From Fulvimonas sp. R45 (lineage in GTDB: Bacteria > Pseudomonadota > Gammaproteobacteria > Xanthomonadales > Rhodanobacteraceae): a stretch of 64,000 nucleotides of DNA. Position numbers and translations under genes: made by a program. Under the pieces are notes generated by a model. That model was not told the DNA's origin, searched no databases, and was given only the letters and a program-made list of their open reading frames with translations. The DNA lies in contig NZ_JASERU010000009.1 in NCBI RefSeq assembly GCF_030504985.1, positions 79,535 through 143,534 of the forward strand, written 5' to 3'. Positions 38,476 through 48,319 of the stretch are shown in pieces; position 1 is the stretch's first letter; every line of letters starts with the position of its first letter.

Positions 38476-38592
38476 CGTCATCCCGGCGCTGGCCGGGGCC
38501 CAGTGGCGACCACGCCCGCCCGAGTCGCACGGCGGCTGGATGACCCGGCCTTCGCCCGTTGAAAAGCGCCTCCGGCCTGCGCCGGAATGATG
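38476..38592 (-). repeat. REPIN-like repeat (copy 3), inverted
   Basis: Ends CGTCATCCCGGCGCTGGCC and GGCCTGCGCCGGAATGATG; the inner AGCGCCTCC motif is in the opposite orientation to copies at 19680 and 50599. It is read through by the glucanase-like gene, which takes its stop codon from the terminal GATGACG. Confidence 0.7.
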
Positions 38593-40088
38593 GGCCGGAC
38601 AGGTCGCCGCCACCGGCCACGTGCCGGTGACTGCCCGCGTTCCAGCCAGCCGCCGGTGAAGCCGGCGCGCTGCAGTCCCCGGCGGACGTAGGGGTTCTTC
38701 TTCATCACCGTCCACACGAAGCCGCTGCGCCAGTTTTCCAGCATCAGCAGGATCGGCCCCTGGTCGATGCCGATGTAGTCGGTGTCGACCCAGCCGAAGC
38801 CGGGCACCACCCGGCCCGCATCCGGCGGGATGAGCGGATCGCGCAGGGTGAGGTTGAAGGCATCGAGGAATCCGTAGCGGCCGTAGATCCAGCGTCCGTA
38901 GTCGCGATGCATGGCCAGCACCGCCGGCACCGCGATATCCGGCGCGAAGGCGATCGAGCCCGCCGCGGCGGTCGGCGCGATGGTGCCGTCGTCGTCGACG
39001 TAGTCCAGCCCGGCACCGCGCGCGTTGTAGCCCTTGAAGCCGTGCAGCACACCGTTCACCCGCATGGTCGCGCCGCCCGGGCCGTCGCTGGCGGTCAGGC
39101 CCCAGACGTCGGCGCCATAGCCGGCCCAGCCGCCCGGGTTGGCGATCGCATAGGCGCGCTGCGCGTGGGCGGCGCGGCGCGCGTTCTCGAAGTAGTCGAG
39201 CCCGTGGCGACGCATGTAGGCGTCGCGGATGCCGCGGAAGTCGATCCACGCCGCGCTGTACTGGTGGCCGAACAGCGGCGCGAAGTTGAGGAACTCGTAG
39301 CCGTGGAAGCGGCCCCACTGTTTGTCGTTGGTGCGGGTCCACGCCGCCCACGCCTGCGCCGGCGGCGCGTGGGTGGGCGAGCCCAGGGCGAGGATGTAGA
39401 GCAGGTTGGCCTCGCTGTAGCCGGCCCAGTCGGCGTCGATGAAGCCGCGCTCCGGCGTCCAGCCCATGCTGACGAGCGGCGGCCGCGGCTGCATCCAGGT
39501 CCAGTCCACGCGGCGGTAGATCGTGTCCGCCAGCGCACGGATCTCGCGCTCCTGCGGCGTGTCGCGGTCGTAGTAGGACTGCGCGAACAGCACCCCGCCG
39601 AGCAGCAGCGTGGTGTCGATGCTGGACAGCTCGGTGCCGCCCTGGCGCAGGCCGGTCTTCATGTCGAGGAAATGGTAGAAGAAGCCGTGGTAGCCGCTGA
39701 CGCCACGCGCCCCGTCGCCCTGCGGCGCGTGCGCGAAGAAGCGCAGGGTGGCCAGCGTGCGCTGCGCCGCCTGCGCGCGCGTGACGTAGCCGCGCTCGGC
39801 GCCGATGCCGTAGGCGGTCAGGGCGAAGCCCACCGCGGCGATGCTGGACGGCGCGGCGCCGGGCCAGCGGTCGGGGGTGAGGCCGTTCGCCGCCGGCGTG
39901 GTGTCCCAGAACCACTGGAAGGTGCGGCGCTCCAGGTCGTCGAACACCGCGCGCTGCGACGCGGGCAGCGCGGCGTAGCTGCCGGCCGCCTGCGTGGCGG
40001 TTGCGGCGGCGGCCGGCGCGCCGCCGCTGATGGCCAGCAGCGCGACCAGCAAGGTCGCCAGGCAGGTACGGATGTGCCGGAATGCCAT
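38478..40088 (-). CDS. GH144-like (glycoamylase-fold) secreted glucanase
   Basis: 536 aa. Signal peptide AFRHIRTCLATLLVALLAISG. FDDLERRTFQWFWDTTPAANGLTPDR, FYHFLDMKTGLR, ELSSIDTTLLLGGVLF, YEFLNFAPLFGHQYSAAW and ENWRSGFVW match the glycoamylase-like family, whose characterised members include endo-beta-1,2-glucanases (GH144). It would cut glucan outside the cytoplasm for the adjacent ABC importer. The last 35 or so residues (from about PIIPAQAGG) are encoded by a REPIN-like repeat and are probably not part of the fold. ATG at 40088 follows GGGAGACC. Confidence 0.83.
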   Translation of the reverse strand: MAFRHIRTCLATLLVALLAISGGAPAAAATATQAAGSYAALPASQRAVFDDLERRTFQWFWDTTPAANGLTPDRWPGAAPSSIAAVGFALTAYGIGAERGYVTRAQAAQRTLATLRFFAHAPQGDGARGVSGYHGFFYHFLDMKTGLRQGGTELSSIDTTLLLGGVLFAQSYYDRDTPQEREIRALADTIYRRVDWTWMQPRPPLVSMGWTPERGFIDADWAGYSEANLLYILALGSPTHAPPAQAWAAWTRTNDKQWGRFHGYEFLNFAPLFGHQYSAAWIDFRGIRDAYMRRHGLDYFENARRAAHAQRAYAIANPGGWAGYGADVWGLTASDGPGGATMRVNGVLHGFKGYNARGAGLDYVDDDGTIAPTAAAGSIAFAPDIAVPAVLAMHRDYGRWIYGRYGFLDAFNLTLRDPLIPPDAGRVVPGFGWVDTDYIGIDQGPILLMLENWRSGFVWTVMKKNPYVRRGLQRAGFTGGWLERGQSPARGRWRRPVRPIIPAQAGGAFQRAKAGSSSRRATRAGVVATGPRPAPG

Positions 40089-40182
40089 CAGCGCCAGGTC
40101 TCCCGTGTGCGGAATCCGGCGCACGGCGCGTTGCCGCGCGCCACGTCGTGCCGGGGACGGCGGCGCCATCCCCGGCGCCGCC

Positions 40183-43100
40183 TCAGAACTTCATGCCCAC
40201 CTCGAACTTGAACGTGCGCGGCACGAAGGTGATATTGCCGACCGGGTTGTAGACCACCGCGGTGTGCCCGTTGTCGTCGTAGGTCGGAATGTAGTCGACG
40301 AAGTTCTTCCAGTTGAACACGTTCATCACGTCGAAGCGGCCATACAGGGTGATGCCGTGGCCGAGGTCGAAGTTCTTGGTGGCCTGGAAGTCGATGTCGC
40401 GGTAGCCCCAGATCTTGCCGCCGATGAGGAACTTCGAGCCCGGCGGCGTGGCCGCCACCGGCGAGCAGTCGGTGCCGGTGGCGAACTCCACGTTGGCGAA
40501 GCAGCCGATGCCGTTGAACGGCAGCGGCGTGGCCAGGGTCAGCTTGGCCGACAGCACCAGGCCCCACGGGCCGTCCATGTTGCCGGTGGCCACGAAGCGG
40601 TGCTTGGCCGCGGCGTTGGAGGTGATGAACGGGTAGTCGCCGATGGTCGCCTCGTCGAAGGAATAGTGCTCGCCGATGTCGCGGTTCTGCTTGGCGTGGG
40701 TGAAGGTGTAGGCGAAGGTGGCGCCCCAGCCCGACTCCTTCGTGTACGGCTTCTCGGCCGACAGCAGCAGCTGGGTGGTGCGCGTGGCGATGCCGTTGTT
40801 GCCGACGATCATCGCGCCGAAGCCGGGGATGCCGTTGCCCCACGGCTGGCTGTTGTCCTTGAAGAACGCGCCGTCCGGGTAGCGGTTGCCCAGGGTGAAG
40901 GCGAAGCCGTCATGGCTGAGGATGCGGGTGACCGTGGCGTCGGTCTGCCACGCGCCGAACTGGTTGGACATGCCCAGGCTGAACTGGTCGGAGTACGGCG
41001 CCTTCAACTTGTTGTTGAGCATGTCGACCTCGGTGCCGGCGTTGCTCGCCGCGCCGAGCAGCGCCTGCAGGTTGCCCAGGCCCTGCAGGTACTTCGGGTC
41101 CCACGGGTAGCAGGGCGTGTTGCCCTTGTAGCACTGGCCGGTGGCCGGGTCCTGGAAGTAGATCGTGTATTCCGGCAGCGCCGACTTGGTGGTCTCCAGC
41201 TGGAGGTAGTCGTACAGGTCGCGGTCGTAGGCGCGGCCGGCGCCGCCGTGGATCACGTGCGCCTCGTCGCCGAACAGGTCGTAGGAGAAGCCCAGCCGCG
41301 GCTGCCACTCGCCCTTGTAGGCGCTGCGGTTGTGGCCGTTGCTGATGTAGTCGTTGACGTCGATGCCGCCCCTGGCCAGCGTCTGCGCGTAGGTCTGCCC
41401 GGCGGGGGCGTTGGGATCCTGGCTGTTCAGCGCGGCGATCACGTTGGCCGGCGTCACGAAGTCGGTGTACGACGGCGTGCGCTCGTAATCCCAGCGCACG
41501 CCCAGGTTCAGGGTGAGCTTGTCGTTGACGTCCCAGTCGTCCTGCACGTAGGCGCCGAACTGCTGGCTCTTGGTGGTCACCGTGGGCGACAGCCCCAGGC
41601 CGAGCACCGGCTTGGTGAAGAACGCCTTGTACGGCGTGGCCGCGGTACCGGCGCTGGTGACGTTGTAGGTGAACTGCGGATTGACGTCCGCCGCGTCCGC
41701 CGCCTCCAGCGTGGCCAGCTTCTTCTTGAAGCCGATCTTGACCACGTGGTCGCCGTGCCACTCCAGGTCGTTGAAGGTCAGGTCGTCCTGGATCGCGGGA
41801 CCGCGCTGGCCCTTGTTCTGCGTCGCCAGCGGGCTGGCCGCGCCCACCGAGACGATGGTGGGATCATTGGCGCGCGACCAGGTGTACGAGTAGCCGTTGC
41901 CGTAGTTCAGCGCGGTCGGCTTGTTGAACGAGCTTTCGTAGGTGAACAGCAGCTCGTTGAAGTAGGCCTCGCCGCTGTGCTGCCAGCGCAGCGCGTAGCG
42001 CTTGTCGTCGTTCTTGACGTCGAACCCGGCCGAGGCGGCGTCCTGGTCGCCAATGCCGTCGTACTGGTCTTCCCGGCGGATCTGCGCGGTGGCCTCGATG
42101 CGGTCGCGGTCGGTCGGCTCCCAGTCGATCTTGGCGAAGTACAGGTTCTCCCGGAACGGCAGGTTGGCCGGGCCGAGCTGGGCGGCGACCTCGGGCGGCA
42201 GGTGGGCGGCGCCCGGCGCGGCGTCCGCGCTCGGCACCACCGTGATCGGGGTGTTGAAGCGCTTGGCCTCGTAGGTGAGGAAGAAGTGCATCTTGTCCTG
42301 GATGATCGGCCCGCCCAGGGCGAAGCCGTATTCCTTCTCCTGCGAGGCCGTCTTGCGGCCGGCGTCCTTCTCCGCCGGCGTGCGTTCGCGGAACGCGTCG
42401 TTGGTGTAGCGGTAGAACGTCTCGCCGTGGAACTCGTTGGTGCCGGACTTGGTCTGCGCGGTCACCGCGGCGCTGGCGATCTGGTCGTACTCGGCCTTGT
42501 AGTTGGAGGTGATGACCTTGTACTCGCCGATCGCCAGCTGCGGGAACGGGTTGCCCTGGCTGGCGAACTGGCCCGCCACGCCGCCTTCCTTCACGTAGCT
42601 CTTCTGGCCCACGCCGTCGATGTAGACGTTGACCGAGCTGTCGTTCATCGCGCCGCCGCGCAGCGAGGTGTGGCCGGAGGAATCGACGTTGAACACCATG
42701 CCCGGCACGGTGTCGGCGAACTCCAGGAAGTTGCGCGAGATCTGCGGGATGGTCTGGATCTGGCGCAGGGAGATGGTGCCGCCCACCTCGGGCGTCTTCA
42801 CTTCGCGCAGGGTGGTAGCGGTGACCGTCACCGCGCCGAGCGTGGTCGTCCCCGCCGGCGCCTTGGCGGCCGCCAGGTTGAGCGTGGCGGTGGAGGCGAC
42901 GGTGAGCGTGACCGTGCGCTGCGTGCCCGGCCCGGCGTCGACCCGGTAGGTGCCGGGCTGCAGCCCGACCAGCGCATAGCTGCCGCGGCTGTCGGTGCGG
43001 GTGACGCGCACGGCGCCGGTGGCCACGTTCTTCGCGGTGACCTGGGCGTTCGCCGGGCCGCTGCCGCGCAGGGTGGCGTTTGCCGTCTGTGCCCGCGCGG

Positions 43101-43185
43101 GCATGCCGCCGGCCGCGAGGGTGACGAACGCGCCGGCCACGAGGCCGGCGAGCAACCGCTTGTTTGTCTTGCTGTGACAGCTCAT
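40183..43185 (-). CDS. TonB-dependent receptor with N-terminal CarboxypepD_reg domain (Oar-like)
   Basis: 1000 aa. Signal peptide (KTNKRLLAGLVAGAFVTLAAGG), a carboxypeptidase-regulatory-like beta domain (about 40-115; GAVRVTRTDSRGSYALVGLQ), a plug (ISRNFLEFADTVPGMVFNVD, SLRGGAMNDSSVNVYIDGVG) and a large barrel ending FKFEVGMKF. Oar-like receptors import or move substrates across the outer membrane. ATG at 43185 follows GGGGAG, 19 bp after the LacI gene stop, so the receptor is in the regulator's operon. The ligand is inferred to be the glycan degraded by the neighbouring enzymes. Confidence 0.9.
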   Translation of the reverse strand: MSCHSKTNKRLLAGLVAGAFVTLAAGGMPARAQTANATLRGSGPANAQVTAKNVATGAVRVTRTDSRGSYALVGLQPGTYRVDAGPGTQRTVTLTVASTATLNLAAAKAPAGTTTLGAVTVTATTLREVKTPEVGGTISLRQIQTIPQISRNFLEFADTVPGMVFNVDSSGHTSLRGGAMNDSSVNVYIDGVGQKSYVKEGGVAGQFASQGNPFPQLAIGEYKVITSNYKAEYDQIASAAVTAQTKSGTNEFHGETFYRYTNDAFRERTPAEKDAGRKTASQEKEYGFALGGPIIQDKMHFFLTYEAKRFNTPITVVPSADAAPGAAHLPPEVAAQLGPANLPFRENLYFAKIDWEPTDRDRIEATAQIRREDQYDGIGDQDAASAGFDVKNDDKRYALRWQHSGEAYFNELLFTYESSFNKPTALNYGNGYSYTWSRANDPTIVSVGAASPLATQNKGQRGPAIQDDLTFNDLEWHGDHVVKIGFKKKLATLEAADAADVNPQFTYNVTSAGTAATPYKAFFTKPVLGLGLSPTVTTKSQQFGAYVQDDWDVNDKLTLNLGVRWDYERTPSYTDFVTPANVIAALNSQDPNAPAGQTYAQTLARGGIDVNDYISNGHNRSAYKGEWQPRLGFSYDLFGDEAHVIHGGAGRAYDRDLYDYLQLETTKSALPEYTIYFQDPATGQCYKGNTPCYPWDPKYLQGLGNLQALLGAASNAGTEVDMLNNKLKAPYSDQFSLGMSNQFGAWQTDATVTRILSHDGFAFTLGNRYPDGAFFKDNSQPWGNGIPGFGAMIVGNNGIATRTTQLLLSAEKPYTKESGWGATFAYTFTHAKQNRDIGEHYSFDEATIGDYPFITSNAAAKHRFVATGNMDGPWGLVLSAKLTLATPLPFNGIGCFANVEFATGTDCSPVAATPPGSKFLIGGKIWGYRDIDFQATKNFDLGHGITLYGRFDVMNVFNWKNFVDYIPTYDDNGHTAVVYNPVGNITFVPRTFKFEVGMKF

Positions 43186-43204
43186 GGACTCCCCTCCACT
43201 CTTG

Positions 43205-44248
43205 TCATGGATCGGACGAACGACGATTCCCCCCGCTTGCGTTCCTGGCGAGATGCGCTCCACATGAATCACGGACGACGATGTCGCAGCCCAGCGTGTG
43301 CACGGACGCGGCCGAAGGCCCCGGCCGCTCGATCAGGTCGGCCAGCAGCTCCATCGCGTTCCGGCCCAGGTCGGCGATGCGCACCCGCACCGTGCTGAGC
43401 GGCGGCGCGACGTAGCGCGCGATCGGGATGTCGTCGAAGCCGGCCAGCGCGATGTCCCCGGGCACGTCGAGGCCGGCCTCCCTGAAGGCCTGCAGGCAGC
43501 CCACCGCCATCATGTCGTTGGCGGCGAACACGGCCTGCGGGCGCGACTTCGCGGCCAGCAGCTCGCGCCCGGCGCGCAGCCCCGAGCGCTCGGTGAAGTC
43601 GCCCGCGACGATCCGCGGCGACGCGTTCGGCATGAACTCCGCCATCGCCGCACGGAAGCCCTGCTCGCGCTGCTGCGCGTCGAAGTTGTCCTTCGGCCCG
43701 GTGACGAAGGCGATGCGCTCGTGGCCCACGCCGAGCAGGTGCCGCACCATCGCGTAGGTGCCGGCGAAGTTGTCGATGTTGAGCACCGCGTGGGTGCCGT
43801 CTTCCAGCGGGCTGTTGAGCAGCACCGCGGGCAGGTCCTGCGGCAGGTTCGCCTTGAGGAAGGCCTCGTCCACGCGCGAGGACAGGATGAGGATGCCGTC
43901 GACCCGGCCCTGCATGGCGCGCAGCGCCGCCGCCGCGTCGTCCACGCCGTCGTGCGCGCTGGATACCAGCAGGTGCAGGCCGTGGGCGCGCGCCTTCTGG
44001 TCGATGCCGCGGATCAGCTCGGAGAAGAACTCGCCGTGCAGGTCGGGCAGCAGCGCGCCGATGGTGTGGGTGCGCCGGGTGATCAGGCTGCGGGCGGCGC
44101 CGTGCGGCACGTAGCGCAGGCGCGCGGCCGCCTCGCGGATGCGCTTCTCGGTGGCGGTGGTCACGCCGCCGGCGCCGTTGAGCGCGCGCGACACCGAGGC
44201 CACCGAGACCTTCGCTTCGCGTGCTACGTCCTTGATGGTCACCGTCAC
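43205..44248 (-). CDS. LacI-family repressor of the glycan locus
   Basis: 347 aa. HTH IKDVAREAKVSVASVSRALN (about 4-23), hinge VPHGAARSL, then a sugar-binding domain (IGALLPDLHGEFFSELIRGID, FAANDMMAVGCLQAF). GTG at 44248 (or a second GTG at 44242) follows GGGGAGAGCG. First gene of the LacI-receptor-glucanase-importer run on the minus strand; it probably controls itself through the operator at 44299-44310. Its effector would be an oligosaccharide of the locus. Confidence 0.9.
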   Translation of the reverse strand: MTVTIKDVAREAKVSVASVSRALNGAGGVTTATEKRIREAAARLRYVPHGAARSLITRRTHTIGALLPDLHGEFFSELIRGIDQKARAHGLHLLVSSAHDGVDDAAAALRAMQGRVDGILILSSRVDEAFLKANLPQDLPAVLLNSPLEDGTHAVLNIDNFAGTYAMVRHLLGVGHERIAFVTGPKDNFDAQQREQGFRAAMAEFMPNASPRIVAGDFTERSGLRAGRELLAAKSRPQAVFAANDMMAVGCLQAFREAGLDVPGDIALAGFDDIPIARYVAPPLSTVRVRIADLGRNAMELLADLIERPGPSAASVHTLGCDIVVRDSCGAHLARNASGGNRRSSDP

Positions 44249-44295
44249 ATCCGCTCTCCCCGTAGCCACGGCCGCCACTTCCCGGCCCGGCGAGC

Positions 44296-44325
44296 AACGT
44301 AAACGTTTTCATCAAAGCTTGTAAA
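44296..44325 (-). promoter_or_regulatory. Promoter and operator of the LacI-receptor operon
   Basis: On the minus strand TTTACA (44325-44320), an 18-bp spacer and TACGTT (44301-44296). GTAAACGTTTTC (44299-44310; perfect core AAACGTTT) lies between and over the -10 box, as expected for LacI autorepression. Confidence 0.5.
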
Positions 44326-44649
44326 GTGACCTGCCGGGACGCCCGCATTGCAGTGCAAAAGAAAACCATAGCCCGCCACGCCACCTTTTCTTCCGGCGCC
44401 TGCAAACAACCGCCGGATAGGGCCAGGCCAGTCGCGCAGGCGGGCGCGGCAATGCAGCATCGGCAAAACCAGGTCGGCTGCGGTCCGCACCGTGATCCGG
44501 GCTCCAGGCGGCAACGGGCGGCCATGGAAGGAAACGCTTTCATCGCCGTGGCGCAGGAGCCTGCAGACCAGCCGCGCGATGGCGGGAAACCGCACTGCGC
44601 TACCCTTGCCGTCCGTCGACGATGCAGCCGCCGCGCCAAGGAACGTGAG
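44326..44649. other. Gene-free stretch between LacI and TetR genes
   Basis: An open frame continuous with the TetR gene extends back to 44326 but lacks a ribosome site. At 44531-44541 there is a second LacI/cre-like motif, GAAACGCTTTC. Nothing else is recognisable. Confidence 0.4.
44531..44541. promoter_or_regulatory. Second LacI/cre-like operator
   Basis: GAAACGCTTTC (followed by ATC) resembles the motif at 44299-44310 (AAACGTTTTCATC). It lies 109 bp before the TetR ATG and might allow looping or control of the TetR gene. Confidence 0.4.
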
Positions 44650-45273
44650 ATGCCTCCGCAGAAATCCACCTCCGGTACCGCCGCGACACGCGCACCGCGT
44701 CGCCAGCGCGGCCGCGAGCGGGTGGCGGCGCTGCTGGCGGCGGCCGCCGCCTGTTTCGTGGAGAAGGGGTACGCCGGCACCACCATGACCGAGGTGGCCG
44801 CGCGCGCCGGTTCGGCGATCGGTTCGCTGTACCAGTTCTTCCCCACCCGGGAGTTGCTGGCGCAGGCGCTGCTGGACGATTGCACGGACGACCTGTACGG
44901 CCGCCTGCAACGGCTGGCCGCGCAGGCGCCGGCGCTGGACACCGATCGCCTCGGCGCCACGCTGATCCGCCTGCTGGTGGATTTCCGCCGCCGCCACCCC
45001 GCCTTCGTGGCGCTGATCGAATCCGCGCCGATCCCCATCGCGCAGGCGCTGGCGGTGCGGCGCCGCGTGCGCGCGGAGCTTCAGGCCGTGCTTGCCGCGC
45101 ATGCGCCATGGCGCGATGCGCGCGAACTGCACGCCGCGGCGACCGTGGCGCAACAGCTGATGAAGGCCGCGGTGGCGGTGAACGCCGAGCCCGGCATGCC
45201 CGGGCGCAAGGCCGCGCTGGACGGCCTGCGACACGCCCTGCAGCTCTACCTGCGCGAGGCGCTGGCGCGCTGA
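44650..45273 (+). CDS. TetR/AcrR-family transcriptional regulator
   Basis: 207 aa. N-terminal basic tract (RAPRRQRGRERVAALLAAA), TetR HTH about residues 35-65 (GYAGTTMTEVAARAGSAIGSLYQFFPTRELL), then an all-helical ligand domain. ATG at 44650 has AAGGAACGTGAG ahead. No obvious target gene adjoins it: the upstream gene is divergent LacI and the downstream unit is the leu-ilv leader. A hairpin follows 10 bp after the stop. Confidence 0.88.
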   Translation: MPPQKSTSGTAATRAPRRQRGRERVAALLAAAAACFVEKGYAGTTMTEVAARAGSAIGSLYQFFPTRELLAQALLDDCTDDLYGRLQRLAAQAPALDTDRLGATLIRLLVDFRRRHPAFVALIESAPIPIAQALAVRRRVRAELQAVLAAHAPWRDARELHAAATVAQQLMKAAVAVNAEPGMPGRKAALDGLRHALQLYLREALAR

Positions 45274-45282
45274 TCCGCGATC

Positions 45283-45306
45283 GTATGGACGTATGGCCGT
45301 CCATAC
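45283..45306. terminator. Hairpin after TetR gene
   Basis: GTATGGACG / CGTCCATAC with a 6-base loop. There is no T-run, so termination would be weak or Rho-assisted. Confidence 0.4.
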
Positions 45307-45359
45307 GCCTGCGCATCCGCTTCGCGGGCACATCGGAAAAATCGTCATGAAGAAAATGT

Positions 45360-45388
45360 TTGACAAGCCCACCGGGCTGCCGTAGGGT
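45360..45388 (+). promoter_or_regulatory. leu-ilv operon promoter, -10 box 7 nt before the leader ATG
   Basis: TTGACA (45360-45365), 17-bp spacer, TAGGGT (45383-45388). The leader ATG is at 45396, the same 7-nt distance as at the thr operon, so the transcript is predicted to begin at or next to the ATG. Confidence 0.65.
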
Positions 45389-45395
45389 CGATCGC

Positions 45396-45533
45396 ATGTC
45401 GCAGCGCAACAGCCACCGCCGCATCGCCGAAAGCCATCGTCTCGCGACGATCGCCGGCCTGCTGCGGCTTCGCGGCACGCTTCTTATTGCCCTTGTACTC
45501 GTACTCCTTATTACCAACGGAGGTGCGGGCTGA
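45396..45533 (+). CDS. leu-ilv operon leader peptide
   Basis: 45 aa. The C-terminal part reads GTLLIALVLVLLITNGG: leucine, valine and isoleucine codons in a run, then a stop. This is the hallmark of an ilv/leu attenuator peptide. The start has no ribosome site and lies at the predicted transcription start. It is followed by an intrinsic terminator (45581-45612) and leuA. Confidence 0.88.
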   Translation: MSQRNSHRRIAESHRLATIAGLLRLRGTLLIALVLVLLITNGGAG

Positions 45534-45580
45534 GGGCATGTGTCCAGGTAGCTAGAAAACGAACCTGAAAACACCCGAAG

Positions 45581-45612
45581 AACCCCGCACCAGAAATGGC
45601 GCGGGGTTTTTT
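45581..45612 (+). terminator. Attenuator terminator before leuA
   Basis: AACCCCGC pairs with GCGGGGTT around a 12-base loop, followed by T6 (45607-45612). It lies 47 bp past the leader stop and 38 bp before leuA. When charged Leu/Val/Ile tRNAs are plentiful the ribosome should clear the leader and allow this hairpin to end transcription. Confidence 0.88.
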
Positions 45613-45650
45613 GTTGCCCTCGGCACCGCATCCTTGAGCGGAGCCAAGCG

Positions 45651-47272
<1,622 letters not shown>

Positions 47273-47276
<4 letters not shown>

Positions 47277-48319
47277 GCACGCCCTTCCTCTGGCACAACG
47301 GCCGCATCAAGCCGTGGAGCGAAGCCACCGTCCACGTCAGCACGCACGCCCTGCACTACGGCTCCTCGGTGTTCGAGGGCGAGCGCGTGTACGCCACGCC
47401 CGACGGCCCTGCCTATTTCCGCCTGGCCGACCACACCCGGCGGCTGTTCGAGTCGGCCAAGGTGTACGAGATCGGCATCGGCTACAGCGAGGCGGAGATC
47501 AACGCCGCCTGCCTGGAGGTGATCCGCGCCAACGGGCTGAAGTCCGCCTACGTGCGGCCGATCGTGTTCCGCGGCGCCGGCGGCCTGGGCGTGCTGCCGC
47601 GCGGCGACGCGCCGGTGGACGTGGCGATCATGGCGCTGGAATGGGGCGCCTACCTGGGCGACGCCGCCGAACGCGGCGCCGACGTCTGCGTGTCCTCGTG
47701 GAACCGCCCCGCGCCGAACACCCTGCCGAGCTGGGCCAAGGCCGGCGGCAACTACCTCAACAGCCAGCTGATCGCGCTGGAAGCGCGCCGCGGCGGCTAC
47801 GACGAAGGCATCGCGCTGGGCCACAACGGCCTGCTCAGCGAAGGCTCCGGCGAGAACCTGTTCGTGGTGAAGCGCGGCAAGCTGCTCACCCCGCCGTCCA
47901 GCGCCGGCATCCTCGGCGGCATCACCCGCGACAGCGTGATCACCCTGGCCGGCGAGCTGGGCATCCCGGTGGAAGAGCGCGACCTGCCGCGCGAGGCGCT
48001 GTACACCGCCGACGAGGTGTTCATGACCGGCACCGCCGCCGAGATCACCCCGGTGCGCTCGGTGGACCGCAAGCCGGTGGGCCAAGGCAAGCCCGGCCCG
48101 GTGACGCGCGGGCTGCGCGAGGCGTTCTTCGGCTTGTTCGACGGGCGGACGCGGGATCGGTGGGGGTGGCTGGGTTTTGTGCATGCTCCGGTGGGCGGCA
48201 CGGCGAACCCGAGCCAAGGGTTTACTAGTGCGGTCGTCCCTGACCGCGAAGATCAAAAAGCGGCCATCCATGGCCGCACTCCTCATCAACAGCCGGCTTC
48301 GATGGAGGCTTCTGCATGA
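47273..48319 (+). CDS. ilvE: Branched-chain amino-acid aminotransferase with repeat-derived tail
   Basis: 348 aa; PLP class [13 protein letters not shown], the PLP lysine in [32 protein letters not shown] and [12 protein letters not shown] are intact. The enzyme should end near WGWLGFV (about 303); the remaining 45 or so residues are encoded by a REP-like repeat (48227-48280) and neighbouring sequence. It starts in the leuA stop and ends in the leuC start (ATGA both sides). Confidence 0.94.
48227..48280. repeat. REP-like hairpin inside the ilvE 3' end
   Basis: Outer arms AGTGCGG / CCGCACT, inner perfect hairpin GCGGCCAT-CC-ATGGCCGC. Form and size resemble Xanthomonadales REP sequences. Confidence 0.65.

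Noticed and set aside
39994..43398. 1134-codon plus-strand ORF
   Set aside because: Antisense to the Oar-like receptor, no recognisable motif.
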